A DNA stretch of 64,000 bases. It comes from Amycolatopsis balhimycina FH 1894. Its GTDB lineage: Bacteria > Actinomycetota > Actinomycetes > Mycobacteriales > Pseudonocardiaceae. A model generated the notes under the pieces. It made no database searches and was not told the DNA's origin. It was given only the letters and a program-made list of their open reading frames with translations. The stretch is taken from positions 2,275,975-2,339,974 of the forward strand of contig NZ_KB913037.1 of assembly GCF_000384295.1 (NCBI RefSeq). The letters are read 5' to 3'. Position numbers and translations under genes: made by a program. This document shows positions 1-9,910 of this stretch, piece by piece; the stretch's first letter is position 1, and every line of letters starts with the position of its first letter.

Positions 1-1
1 C

Positions 2-2024
<2,023 letters not shown>

Positions 2025-2041
2025 TCAGCGTTGCGGCCTCA

Positions 2042-3907
2042 TCAGTCCGATGTGGACGCTTCCAGTGGCTCGTCGAGGCCGAGCAGGCCCCGCAGTTCGC
2101 GCGGCGTCACGGACAGGTCGTTGAGCTTCCTCGTGGCGGTCGTGTTCACGGCGGCTCGCAGAGCGCGATCGGGCCAAGGGAGCTCGCCGCCGGAAGCAGC
2201 GTCACGAACCGACTTCAGGCTTACCTCGAGCCGGTCCACCAGTGCTTCCCGATCGAGCCCACCCCGGGCGGTCATCCGGCGCACCTCGAGCATGACCGAA
2301 GCTGCGAACGCCTCCCGTGCGCCGGGATCTTCGATCAGGATCGCGGCCAAGTTCCCGGCATGTTCGTCGTAACAGGATTCGAGCCGGCGCAGCACGGTCG
2401 CGGCGACACCGACCGAATGGTTCTTGATCGCGGCGAGGTTGAACGTGAACGCGCCGACCCGGCCGTTCCGGACGATCTCGTCGCCCTCCCGAGGACCGCC
2501 GATCACCGAGACCGGACCGGACGGGACCCCGGACGGCCCGAGCAGGGCACCGGACCCGTCGACCTCCACGCCGCGCCCGGTACGCCGGTGCCGCACGGCG
2601 ATCTTCTTCCGCAGGAGCGCCGCCCAGAGCGCCGACCCGGTTCGTCCGTAGTCTGGCTCCCGTCCGAAGTTCGAGATCACCAGGTCCGCTTCGAGGGTTT
2701 GCGGCGACGACGCTCCGGCCACCGACACCATCAGCGTGCCTGCCTCGGTGCCGGCGATCCGGTCCACCTTTCCCGTGACGAGGGTGATCGGCCCGCCGCC
2801 GTCGATCGCCGCGTCCACGATCTCCGTCGTGTAGGCGACCGCGCCGACCCGCAGGGTGGCCAGCAGCGTCCCGTACTGGTCCAGGAGCCCACGCAGGTCG
2901 GCGGACGGGATCCGGGCCAGCACCCCGGGCAGGTGGGGCTCCCACGACTTCGAGACCCGTTCCGACACGACCGAAGGCGGAACGTCGGGGTGCTCGCGAG
3001 CGACGATCGCACACGCCCGCTCCCATTCGGCCACGACGCGCAGAAGCAGGTTCTGGCGGCCTTCGTAGCCTTCGCGGTGCAGCCGGGGCGCCGGCAGATC
3101 GAGAACGCGGTGCCGGTGGTCCGGCGGGTAGGTCCGCAGCATCCGGCCGGAGCGGGAGATCATGGCGATCTTTCCCCGGTGCCCGCGCCGCAACAGCAAC
3201 GCGGCCACGTCGTAGGCGGTGAGCAACGTGCCGATGATGACGACGGTCGCGTCCGGCCCGGTGCCGAGGATGCGCGCAACCCCCGCTTCGGAGTACGGGC
3301 GCCGCACGAAGGCCGGGTGGTTCACCACCTCGGCCGCGAAGGGGAGGTCCCGTTCTTCCAAGCCCGTCGCGATGACGACGTGGTCGGCCCGGAGAGTCAC
3401 GCGCCCGGGCTCGGCATCGCCGCCGGGCAGGCAGAACCGGTCGACGACGACGCAGTGCCCGCCGGCGGCGGCTTCCACGTCGACCACCTCGCCGTCGGCT
3501 TCGACCAGGCTCACGCCGTCCGCCGCCTCCCGCGCGGCCTGAGCCAGGCGGTCGGCCAGGTAGTCGGCGTAGATCCGGCGCGGCGCCGGCCCGGACTCGG
3601 TGAACCTGAAGCCACTCCACTCCGCGGGCCAGCCGGCCCGGTCGGCCTCGCTGTTCGCCCAGTCCACGAAATCGTCGACGTCCTCACGGAACATCGACAT
3701 CCGGCCCGCCTGGATGTTGAAGACGTGCTGCCAGTGGTTTCCGGCCCGGTGGTAGGCCACGCCCGCGCTGCGGTACCCGGGGTGCCGCTCGATCAGCACC
3801 ACCTGCACGGGTTCTCGCGCGAACTGGAGCAGCCGGACCGCGGTGGCAGTGCCTCCCAGACCCGCTCCGACGATGACCACCCGGGGAAACCGGTCCGAGA
3901 GCCGCAT
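2042..3907 (-). CDS. FAD/NAD(P)-binding protein (NAD_binding_9-like)
   Basis: 621 residues. The N-terminus has the dinucleotide-binding motif VVIVGAGLGG (residues about 9-18), then an ERHPGYRSAG segment binding the adenosine ribose. A second Rossmann-like motif follows near DATVVIIGTLLTAYDVA. This pattern matches large two-dinucleotide flavoproteins annotated only as FAD/NAD(P)-binding (NAD_binding_9 group), often found near secondary-metabolism or redox genes. No signal peptide or membrane segment is seen. The substrate is unknown. It stands alone; its promoter would be in the roughly 600-base gap to the right. An L-lysine/ornithine N-monooxygenase-like role is possible but not supported by a specific motif. 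Confidence 0.85.
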   Translation of the reverse strand: MRLSDRFPRVVIVGAGLGGTATAVRLLQFAREPVQVVLIERHPGYRSAGVAYHRAGNHWQHVFNIQAGRMSMFREDVDDFVDWANSEADRAGWPAEWSGFRFTESGPAPRRIYADYLADRLAQAAREAADGVSLVEADGEVVDVEAAAGGHCVVVDRFCLPGGDAEPGRVTLRADHVVIATGLEERDLPFAAEVVNHPAFVRRPYSEAGVARILGTGPDATVVIIGTLLTAYDVAALLLRRGHRGKIAMISRSGRMLRTYPPDHRHRVLDLPAPRLHREGYEGRQNLLLRVVAEWERACAIVAREHPDVPPSVVSERVSKSWEPHLPGVLARIPSADLRGLLDQYGTLLATLRVGAVAYTTEIVDAAIDGGGPITLVTGKVDRIAGTEAGTLMVSVAGASSPQTLEADLVISNFGREPDYGRTGSALWAALLRKKIAVRHRRTGRGVEVDGSGALLGPSGVPSGPVSVIGGPREGDEIVRNGRVGAFTFNLAAIKNHSVGVAATVLRRLESCYDEHAGNLAAILIEDPGAREAFAASVMLEVRRMTARGGLDREALVDRLEVSLKSVRDAASGGELPWPDRALRAAVNTTATRKLNDLSVTPRELRGLLGLDEPLEASTSD

Positions 3908-4222
3908 CTCTCGCCACTCCTGTCCTGCCGGCTTCGCGAGTGGTCACGTGTGCCGGCCGTTTGACAGTGAGCGCTGAGATTACCTTGAGCAGCCCGGGTC
4001 GCGCCGCGTCCGATCGTGTTCACGCATTCACCCGACCGGGTCGGACCGCCGACAAGCGGGCGATGCCGGCCGCGCCGGCGAACGCTTCTCGCGGAGGCGG
4101 AATCAGCCGTTCATCCACCGCGGCCGCGAGACAAAGCATGCGCACGAGAGGCCCCCGCCTTCCCATTGCAAGCTCGACACCATGAGCAAACTCGACCAAG
4201 GATGACACCGAGGAGGTCCGCG

Positions 4223-4477
4223 ATGAATGCCGGCAAAGCGAGCCGATGCAGAGTCGGCACCCCCGCCCTTGCCGGCTTCGACGGCATCGCTGCCGCGGTT
4301 CGTCCGATCGGCCGGAGGAACAGCCGCGGCATCATGATCGGCGGTGGCGGCAGTTGCCGTTGCCGGCCCGCAGCAAGGCCCAGCAGGCGCCTCCGGGGCG
4401 TTCATCTGCTTGCGGGCCGGTTCATCCGTGAACCGGTGGCATTCGCTGTGCTCGCGGGTTGGCTCATCGCGCAGTGA
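4223..4477 (+). CDS. Possible small protein of unknown function
   Basis: An 84-codon frame begins with ATG six bases after GAGGAGGT (about 4210-4217), an unusually strong ribosome-binding site for this window. The product is Arg/Gly-rich (SRCRVGTPALAGFDG at the start, FAVLAGWLIAQ at the end) and matches no family I know. Codon third positions are less GC-rich than in neighbouring genes, which argues against it. It could be a decayed gene that kept its initiation region, or chance. Listed only because of the start signal. Confidence 0.2.
   Translation: MNAGKASRCRVGTPALAGFDGIAAAVRPIGRRNSRGIMIGGGGSCRCRPAARPSRRLRGVHLLAGRFIREPVAFAVLAGWLIAQ
4417..4436. terminator. Small hairpin downstream of the GH5 gene
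   Basis: CCGGTTCA - TCCG - TGAACCGG is a perfect 8-bp inverted repeat with a 4-base loop, about 70 bases past the GH5 stop codon. There is no T tract. It may serve as a terminator or be a protein-binding palindrome. Confidence 0.3.
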
Positions 4478-4505
4478 GGGGGTCACAAGGCGAACGGTGA
4501 GGGTG

Positions 4506-6416
4506 CTACTCAAGCGCGGACCGGCAGAGCAGCGCGTCCGGCGTCCGGCTCGAGCCGATCCGGCCGGTGTAGGCGACGCCGGCGACGTACTCCCCCGGTG
4601 CGCACTGGCCCTTGTAGTTCCCGGTCGCGAAGTCGCCGCCGGGGTCACCGGACGGCCGGTTGTCGCCGCGGTCGAACCACACCGTGCGGCCCGTGCGGCC
4701 CGGCGGTGCCGCCGACCGGCCGCACAACACCGCCGAGAAGGCCGCGCCCCGGACGCTGTACCCGACGACCGCGTGGCCGGGCGGGCACTGCGTCTTGGTG
4801 TAGCCGGACGCCCAGTCCGTGTCGACGTAGGTCTCGTCGCGCACGACCACGTACCCGGCCGGGGCGCCGAGCGTCCCGGTACACAGGCCGCGGTTGCCGG
4901 TGTGGGCCAGGCCGGCGAGCCACTGGCCGTCCGGGCAGGCACCCTTGCGGGCGCCGGGGTCCCAGTCCGGCAGGGCCCGCACCTGGCGCGACTCCTGGAA
5001 GTCGCCGTAGTCCAGGTTCAGCATCGACCAGCGCTCGGCTGCCGGGATCGGCCCGGTCCGGGCGGGGGCGGAGATCAGCCGCTGCCACGCCGGGCCGCGC
5101 CAGTCCGTTCCGTCGAGCACGTCGATGCGGCGGCCCGCCGAGTCGTATTCGAGCAGGCCCCAACCGTCGCCGGAGCCGTTGGCCTGGAAGCCGACCGCGG
5201 GCCAGTAGGCGAAGTCCGTGTCCGTCTCGGCCAGGTAGTTCACGAAGTTCTCGAAGAACGCGCGCGACGCCGGGTCGGTGGTGTTGCGGCCTTCGCCGAA
5301 TTCACTGATCCACAGCGGCGCGGTGTAGTGCTTGCCGGTGTCGGCGGAGACGAAGAACGCCTGCCGGTACAGGATGTCCCGCAGTTCCTGGGGTGAGAGG
5401 TCGCGGTAGCGCGGATCGTGTGTTTCGCCGATCCCGGTCGCGCCGGAGTGGTTGGGCCCGGTGTAGCCGTAGAAGTGCGCCGAATAGACGAGCTTGCCCG
5501 AGTCGACGAGCGTGTGCGACAGCGTCCGGGCGGGTTCCAGCGTGGGCCGGCCGTGCGCGAAGCCGTCGATGGGCAGCCCGGTCCAGTTGATGCCCTCGAC
5601 GAAGATCAGCAGGTCCCGGTTCGCCTCGGTCAGGATGCGGTCGGCGACCTGCTGGCTCGCGCGCTGCCAATCGGTGCCGTTGCCCCAGCCCCAATTGGGA
5701 TCGTCGAAGGTGTTGCGACGGACCTCGTTGTACAGGTCGGCGCCGACGACGCGCTTGTTCGCGGCGTAGCGGCGCGCCATGAACAACCAGTCGTCCTGCC
5801 ACTGCTGCTCGGTCTGCGCGGTGTTCCAGCGTTCGTTGCCGTCGAGCCCGCAGCACCAGCGCGAGGTCGTGGTGTGGTTGTTGAGGATGACGGCGAACCC
5901 GCGCGCGGTCAGCCGGTCGACGACGCGGTCGTAGACCTGCAGCGGGGTCAGGCCGTGCAGGTCCGGGTTGGCGACCAGGTCCGGGACGGGCCGGGTGTCG
6001 TGGAGCATCGCGTTGGAGAACTGCAGCCGGACGCTGTTGAGGCCGAGCTGCGCGAGCCCGTCGACGACCGTGTCGATCGACGCGCGGTCGAGCCCGAGCG
6101 GGGTCTGGTAGGCCATCTCGCCGGCGTGGTGGTTCGCCGCGTCGGTCACGTCGCCGGAGCCGGTCCACGTTCCGCTCGCACCGTGCCAGTTGGCGGCCTT
6201 CAGCTTGAAGCGGTCGCCGTGCGCGTCGACGACGTACCGGCCGCGGGTGCTGAGCGGCCCGGTCCAGGACGGCGGGTCCGCCTCGGCCCGGGTCACGGGA
6301 ACCGCGAGAGCGGCGGCGGCGAGCAGGACGGCGAGCAGCGCACCCAAGATCCTCACGCAGGAAGTCAACCAACTCGCGGCCCGTCGGATAAGGGCCATAA
6401 GGAGGTCGTGAGTCAC
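4506..6416 (-). CDS. Secreted GH5 glycoside hydrolase with C-terminal Cys-repeat module
   Basis: 636 residues. The N-terminus has a positively charged stretch, a hydrophobic core (LGALLAVLLAAAALAVPV) and a likely cleavage near residue 43-47, so the enzyme is secreted. The catalytic domain shows the GH5 pattern: ILNNHT, then ADLYNEVRR with the acid/base Glu at residue 231, and LWISEFGEG with the nucleophile Glu at 372. After about residue 480 there are three copies of a module beginning D-W/F-x-x-G-x-x-K-x-x-C (about 484, 534 and 595) and ending near a second Cys (LC); their function is unknown, perhaps carbohydrate binding. Likely an endo-glucanase or related beta-glycanase. Start is GTG at 6416, with an ATG at 6398 as alternative. 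Confidence 0.9.
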   Translation of the reverse strand: MTHDLLMALIRRAASWLTSCVRILGALLAVLLAAAALAVPVTRAEADPPSWTGPLSTRGRYVVDAHGDRFKLKAANWHGASGTWTGSGDVTDAANHHAGEMAYQTPLGLDRASIDTVVDGLAQLGLNSVRLQFSNAMLHDTRPVPDLVANPDLHGLTPLQVYDRVVDRLTARGFAVILNNHTTTSRWCCGLDGNERWNTAQTEQQWQDDWLFMARRYAANKRVVGADLYNEVRRNTFDDPNWGWGNGTDWQRASQQVADRILTEANRDLLIFVEGINWTGLPIDGFAHGRPTLEPARTLSHTLVDSGKLVYSAHFYGYTGPNHSGATGIGETHDPRYRDLSPQELRDILYRQAFFVSADTGKHYTAPLWISEFGEGRNTTDPASRAFFENFVNYLAETDTDFAYWPAVGFQANGSGDGWGLLEYDSAGRRIDVLDGTDWRGPAWQRLISAPARTGPIPAAERWSMLNLDYGDFQESRQVRALPDWDPGARKGACPDGQWLAGLAHTGNRGLCTGTLGAPAGYVVVRDETYVDTDWASGYTKTQCPPGHAVVGYSVRGAAFSAVLCGRSAAPPGRTGRTVWFDRGDNRPSGDPGGDFATGNYKGQCAPGEYVAGVAYTGRIGSSRTPDALLCRSALE

Positions 6417-6582
6417 CGGCTGGAGCGGCAGCGCGCCGGGGTGGCCATCACAGCCTCCGCATCGCCGCGGCGATCGTCAACGCGGTGATCGTCATTGTCA
6501 TCCAGAACTCGCGCGCTCTCTCGGCCTCCGCGGGCGACCAGGCCCGGCCGGCACCGGTCAACCGTGTGGTGAGCGTGGTGCG

Positions 6583-6860
6583 TCGGACTGGGACCCGCAG
6601 GTCACGGACTTGATCACCGCCGGCGAGGTCCCGGGCCGCTGGGCGCTGCTGGACCGCCCGCCGCTGCGGCACTGGAGTCGCGGCCGGATCACGCTGCTGG
6701 GCGATGCGGCGCACCCGATGTTCCCAGCCGCGCCCGCCGGAAGACCAATCACCTGCCCGACGGTCCCGGGCAGCAGGCGCGGGACGCCGCCCTCGCCGGG
6801 ACGGACCCGTTGGTGCGCAACGGCTGGATCTACGGCTACGACGCCGAGTTCACCCGCTGA
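6583..6860 (+). pseudogene. Remnant of an FAD-dependent aromatic monooxygenase
   Basis: Two pieces in different frames resemble the C-terminal half of salicylate/3-hydroxybenzoate hydroxylases. The first reads SDWDPQVTDLITAGEVPGRW, then RGRITLLGDAAHPMFP, which contains the FAD-binding GD motif. Around base 6740 the reading shifts to another frame, NHLPDGPGQQARDAALAG then DPLVRNGWIYGYDAEFTR and a stop at 6858-6860. The section normally between GDAAHP and the C-terminal part is missing, and nothing N-terminal is visible. It is therefore truncated, internally deleted and frameshifted. Its last 11 bases overlap the end of the convergent aldehyde dehydrogenase gene. Confidence 0.8.
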
Positions 6861-8325
6861 CTTCGACCGACGGCGCCCAACGGCGGATGTCGGCGGTGCC
6901 GGAGGGCAGCCGGATGCTCTTGCTGTAGCCGTACTCGTGCAAGGTCTCCAGCGCGACTTCACGGCCGTACCCGCTCGCGCCGACGCCACCGAACGGAGTT
7001 CCCGTAAAGGCGCGGTTGTAGTTGTTCACCATGACGAACCCGGCCCGCAGCGCCCGGCTCACGCGCAGCGCGCGCTCCGAGTCACGTGTGAACACCGCGG
7101 CCAGCAAGCCGAAGTCGGTACCGTTGGCGATGCGGACCGCTTCTTCCTCGTCACGGAACGGAATGAGCGTCACCACCGGGCCGAAGATCTCTTCCTTGGC
7201 GATACGCATGTCCGGGTGGGCGCCGGTGAACAGCGTGGGCGGAACGTAGAACCCGCCGGCCAGGCGGGGGTCGTCCGGCAGTGGCGCCTGTGCCGCGATC
7301 GTCGCACCTTCCTTGACGCCGATGTCGATGTAGTCCAGTACTCGCTTGCGCTGGGCGGCGCTGACCATCGGTCCGACATGGGTCCCGGGGTCGGCGCCGT
7401 CGCCTACGCGCAGCCGCGGCACCGCTTCGGCGTAGCGGCGGACGACCTCGTCGTGGATGTCGGCCTGGACCAGGACGCGCGACGCCGCCGTGCACGCCTC
7501 GCCCTGGTTGAAGAAGCCACCCTCGATCGCCCACGGCAGCGCGGAGTCGAGGTCCGCGTCGCCGAAGATGATGAACGGGTTCTTGCCGCCGAGCTCCATC
7601 AAGGTGGGCGTCAGGTTGTCGGCGACGGTCTTGAGGACCGCCGAGCCGGTCGCGGGCGAGCCGGTGAGCGAGATCTTTCCGACGAGCGGGTGGCCGGCCA
7701 GCGCCGCGCCGATCCGGTTGGTGCCGGGAATGATGTGCACGACGTCGTCGGGCAGGATGGACTGGATGATTTCCACGAGCCGGAGGGCGGACAGCGGCGC
7801 CTGTTCGGGTGGCTTGATCACCACCGCGTTGCCGGCGGCCAACGCCGGGGCCAGCTTGCTCGCGGTGTGGATCGGCGGCCAGTTGAACGGCACGATCGCG
7901 CCGACGACACCGTACGGCTCGAGCAGCGTGAGATCCAGGACGTTCCCTTCGTCGCGGAACTGCCCCGGCATCGCCTCGCACAGGCTCGCGAACAACTCGA
8001 AGATCCCGATCGCGGCCATGAGGTCGAACTGCCGCGCCTGCGACAGGGGCTTGCCGTTGTCGCTCGTCTCGAGCGCGGCGATCTCGTCGGCGTTCTCGCG
8101 CACTGCCTGAGCGACCGCCCGCAGCCACCGGCCTCGCTCGCGGGGCGGCCGCGCCTTCCACGAGAGGTGCGCGTCGTAGGCGGCGCGCACGGCCGAGTCG
8201 ACTTCCTTCTCACCGGCGCCCTGGACCACGGCCAACGGCGCTCCGGTCGCGGGGTTCTCGACGGTGAAGCGGTCGGCGTCCTCTTCGGACGACCATTTTG
8301 TACGGACAACATTCACTTCGGACAT
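6850..8325 (-). CDS. Aldehyde dehydrogenase (NAD(P)+)
   Basis: 491 residues from the ATG at 8325, chosen because GAAAGAGG precedes it; a longer frame lacks a site. It has the full aldehyde dehydrogenase pattern: NWPPIHTASKLAPALAAGN in the cofactor domain, LMELGGKNP with the general-base Glu, and NQGEACTAASR with the catalytic Cys. It oxidises aldehydes to carboxylic acids in the cytoplasm. It lies 13 bases downstream of a MarR gene, which itself overlaps an amidohydrolase gene, so the three probably form one operon and the enzyme may process the aldehyde product of that pathway. The substrate (vanillin-like or aliphatic) cannot be read from sequence. Confidence 0.93.
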   Translation of the reverse strand: MSEVNVVRTKWSSEEDADRFTVENPATGAPLAVVQGAGEKEVDSAVRAAYDAHLSWKARPPRERGRWLRAVAQAVRENADEIAALETSDNGKPLSQARQFDLMAAIGIFELFASLCEAMPGQFRDEGNVLDLTLLEPYGVVGAIVPFNWPPIHTASKLAPALAAGNAVVIKPPEQAPLSALRLVEIIQSILPDDVVHIIPGTNRIGAALAGHPLVGKISLTGSPATGSAVLKTVADNLTPTLMELGGKNPFIIFGDADLDSALPWAIEGGFFNQGEACTAASRVLVQADIHDEVVRRYAEAVPRLRVGDGADPGTHVGPMVSAAQRKRVLDYIDIGVKEGATIAAQAPLPDDPRLAGGFYVPPTLFTGAHPDMRIAKEEIFGPVVTLIPFRDEEEAVRIANGTDFGLLAAVFTRDSERALRVSRALRAGFVMVNNYNRAFTGTPFGGVGASGYGREVALETLHEYGYSKSIRLPSGTADIRRWAPSVEVSG

Positions 8326-8338
8326 CGTGATGCCTCTT

Positions 8339-8800
8339 TCACAGTTCGCGGGCCGCAACGGCGACCCGTCCGAGCAGAGCTCTGAGCGTTGCGGTGTCCG
8401 CGTCCCCCAGCTGCTCGGTGATCTTCTGTTCGATCTCCGCGACGACAGCGTCGGCCAGGCCCAGCACCGCGCGTCCGGCCGCGGTGAGGTGCAGCTCCTG
8501 CACCCGCCGGTGCCGGGGATGCGTCCTGCGCTCCACCTGGCCCCGCTCCTCCAGCCGATCCGCCAGCGCGGCCACCGCTTGCGGGGTGACGCCCAGGCGG
8601 CGGGCCAGCTCCGCCCCGGTCAAGCCGGGATGGGTGTGGACGGAATAGAGCAGCGAATAGTGCGCCACCGACAATCCCAGCGAGCGCAGCCGCTGTTCCT
8701 TCAGCGCCTGCATGGCCAGCTCTGCCCGTCGGAGCGCCCAGGTCACCCGGTCGGACGCACGTCTCTCACCCTCCTGTGTGGACGGGGGACCGACGTTCAC
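8339..8800 (-). CDS. MarR-family transcriptional regulator
   Basis: 153 residues with a winged helix: LTGAELARRLGVTPQAVAAL is the recognition helix region and RRTHPRHRRVQELHLTAAG the wing. The GTG start at 8800 overlaps the TGA of the upstream amidohydrolase (GTGA), implying translational coupling. MarR proteins usually repress nearby genes until a phenolic or similar ligand binds. It is a close paralogue of the MarR at 26721-27212 (both contain DRVTWALRRA and the R-HPRHR-VQELHLT segment). A palindrome at 9814-9831 upstream of the operon is a good candidate for its operator. Confidence 0.92.
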   Translation of the reverse strand: MNVGPPSTQEGERRASDRVTWALRRAELAMQALKEQRLRSLGLSVAHYSLLYSVHTHPGLTGAELARRLGVTPQAVAALADRLEERGQVERRTHPRHRRVQELHLTAAGRAVLGLADAVVAEIEQKITEQLGDADTATLRALLGRVAVAAREL

Positions 8801-9759
8801 AATCCCAGGACGCGTTCCGCGTTGCCGTGGGCGATGCGCTCCAGGTCGGCCGGGGAATAGGGCGCGGTGCGCAGGAACTCGACCGCCTCGGCACTCGACT
8901 CGAACGGGTAGTCGATCGAGAACAGCACCCGGTCGATCCCGACCGCGTGGGTGGCGCCCAGCAGCGCGGCGTGCGACATGACACCGCTGGTGGTCACGTA
9001 CACGTTGTTCCGCAGGTAGTACGAGGGCAGCTGCCGCGTCCGGTCCTCGGGTGCCACGTGCGCGTAGCGGCTGTCGAGGCGGGCCAGCTGGAACGGCAGG
9101 AGCTCCCCCATGTGCCCCAACGTCAGCGACGCGCCCGGGAACTCGTCGAACACGCCGCGGTAGATCACCCGCAGCGCGTGGGCGGCCACCGTCGCGGTCC
9201 ACCCCCACGACGGCCCGGCCAGCACGGGATGTCCCTCGAAAACCCGCCAGTTGTCGGCCGGCACCGTGCCCGGGTGCAGGTACAGCGTCACCCCGAGACG
9301 CTCGAGTTCCGCCCAAACCGGCCTGAACTGCGGCTCGTCCAGGTAGTGGCCGCGCACGTGGTCGTTGTACAGGACACCCTTGAGCCCCAGCTCCTCCACG
9401 GCCCGGCGCAGCTCCACCACCGCGGCCGCGGGGTCCTGCAACGGAAGGGCCGCGAAGCCCGCGAATCGGTCCGGGTGCTCAGCGACCGCCTTGGCCAGGT
9501 GGTCATTGACAAGCCGCGCGGCGGCGACGGCCTCTCCTGGATCGCCGATCATCTCGAGACCGGGCGAGGCCAGCGAAAGAACCTGCATGTCGACGCCGTT
9601 CGCGTCCATGTCCGCCAGCCGCAGCTCGGCGAGATCGGCCAGGCGCCGGAACCACTCCTGCGCCGTCGGACCCGGCACCGCGAAGCCCTGCCGGATCGAA
9701 CCTTCCTGTTTGATCGCCCCGGGGACCGAGAACGCTTCTTCCACAGCGATAACGCGCAC
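8797..9759 (-). CDS. Amidohydrolase-2 family protein (decarboxylase-like)
   Basis: 320 residues from a GTG at 9759 preceded by GGAGGA. The family contains metal-dependent aromatic decarboxylases (ACMSD and gamma-resorcylate type) and hydrolases. Visible features are VRVIAVEEAF at the N-terminus, LYLHPGTVPADNW, LTLGHMGELLPFQ and RVLFSIDYPFE, the last with the conserved active-site Asp. The N-terminal HxH metal pair is replaced by VEEAF, as in the resorcylate/salicylate decarboxylase branch, where Glu takes that role. It is the first gene of an operon with MarR and aldehyde dehydrogenase and is divergent from an oxidoreductase. A non-oxidative decarboxylase of a hydroxybenzoate is the best guess. 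Confidence 0.85.
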   Translation of the reverse strand: MRVIAVEEAFSVPGAIKQEGSIRQGFAVPGPTAQEWFRRLADLAELRLADMDANGVDMQVLSLASPGLEMIGDPGEAVAAARLVNDHLAKAVAEHPDRFAGFAALPLQDPAAAVVELRRAVEELGLKGVLYNDHVRGHYLDEPQFRPVWAELERLGVTLYLHPGTVPADNWRVFEGHPVLAGPSWGWTATVAAHALRVIYRGVFDEFPGASLTLGHMGELLPFQLARLDSRYAHVAPEDRTRQLPSYYLRNNVYVTTSGVMSHAALLGATHAVGIDRVLFSIDYPFESSAEAVEFLRTAPYSPADLERIAHGNAERVLGL

Positions 9760-9813
9760 AATCTCCTCCAACCTGGCCCTGCTTGCCTTCACCGTACTCA
9801 AGTACCTGTCTTG

Positions 9814-9831
9814 CATCAAGCACTTGATGCT
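9814..9831. promoter_or_regulatory. Palindromic operator candidate for MarR
   Basis: GCATCAAG - CA - CTTGATGC is a perfect 8-bp inverted repeat in the divergent gap between the amidohydrolase-MarR-aldehyde dehydrogenase operon and the oxidoreductase at 9911. Its core ATCAAG-N2-CTTGAT also occurs at 26659-26674 next to the paralogous MarR gene. A further half-site (CTCAAGTAC) lies just to the left. Confidence 0.65.
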
Positions 9832-9910
9832 AATTAACTCCTTTAGAGTGAGCAAGGTCCCGCGGACGTCCGGCCGGAATACCGGTGCAGGTCGCGGGGT
9901 TGTCGCGGAC

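Larger units (their letters stand above)
3908..4505. other. 598-base stretch without a confident gene
   Basis: It separates the start of the flavoprotein gene from the end of the GH5 gene, both on the minus strand. It contains one short frame with a good ribosome-binding site (4223-4477, listed separately) and one small perfect inverted repeat (4417-4436). No conserved domain is recognisable in any frame. It should hold the promoter of the flavoprotein gene, but no clear promoter pair stands out. Confidence 0.5.

Noticed and set aside
4103..4942. A minus-strand frame crossing the end of the GH5 gene into the gap
   Set aside because: It runs out of frame with the GH5 protein and has no recognisable domain.
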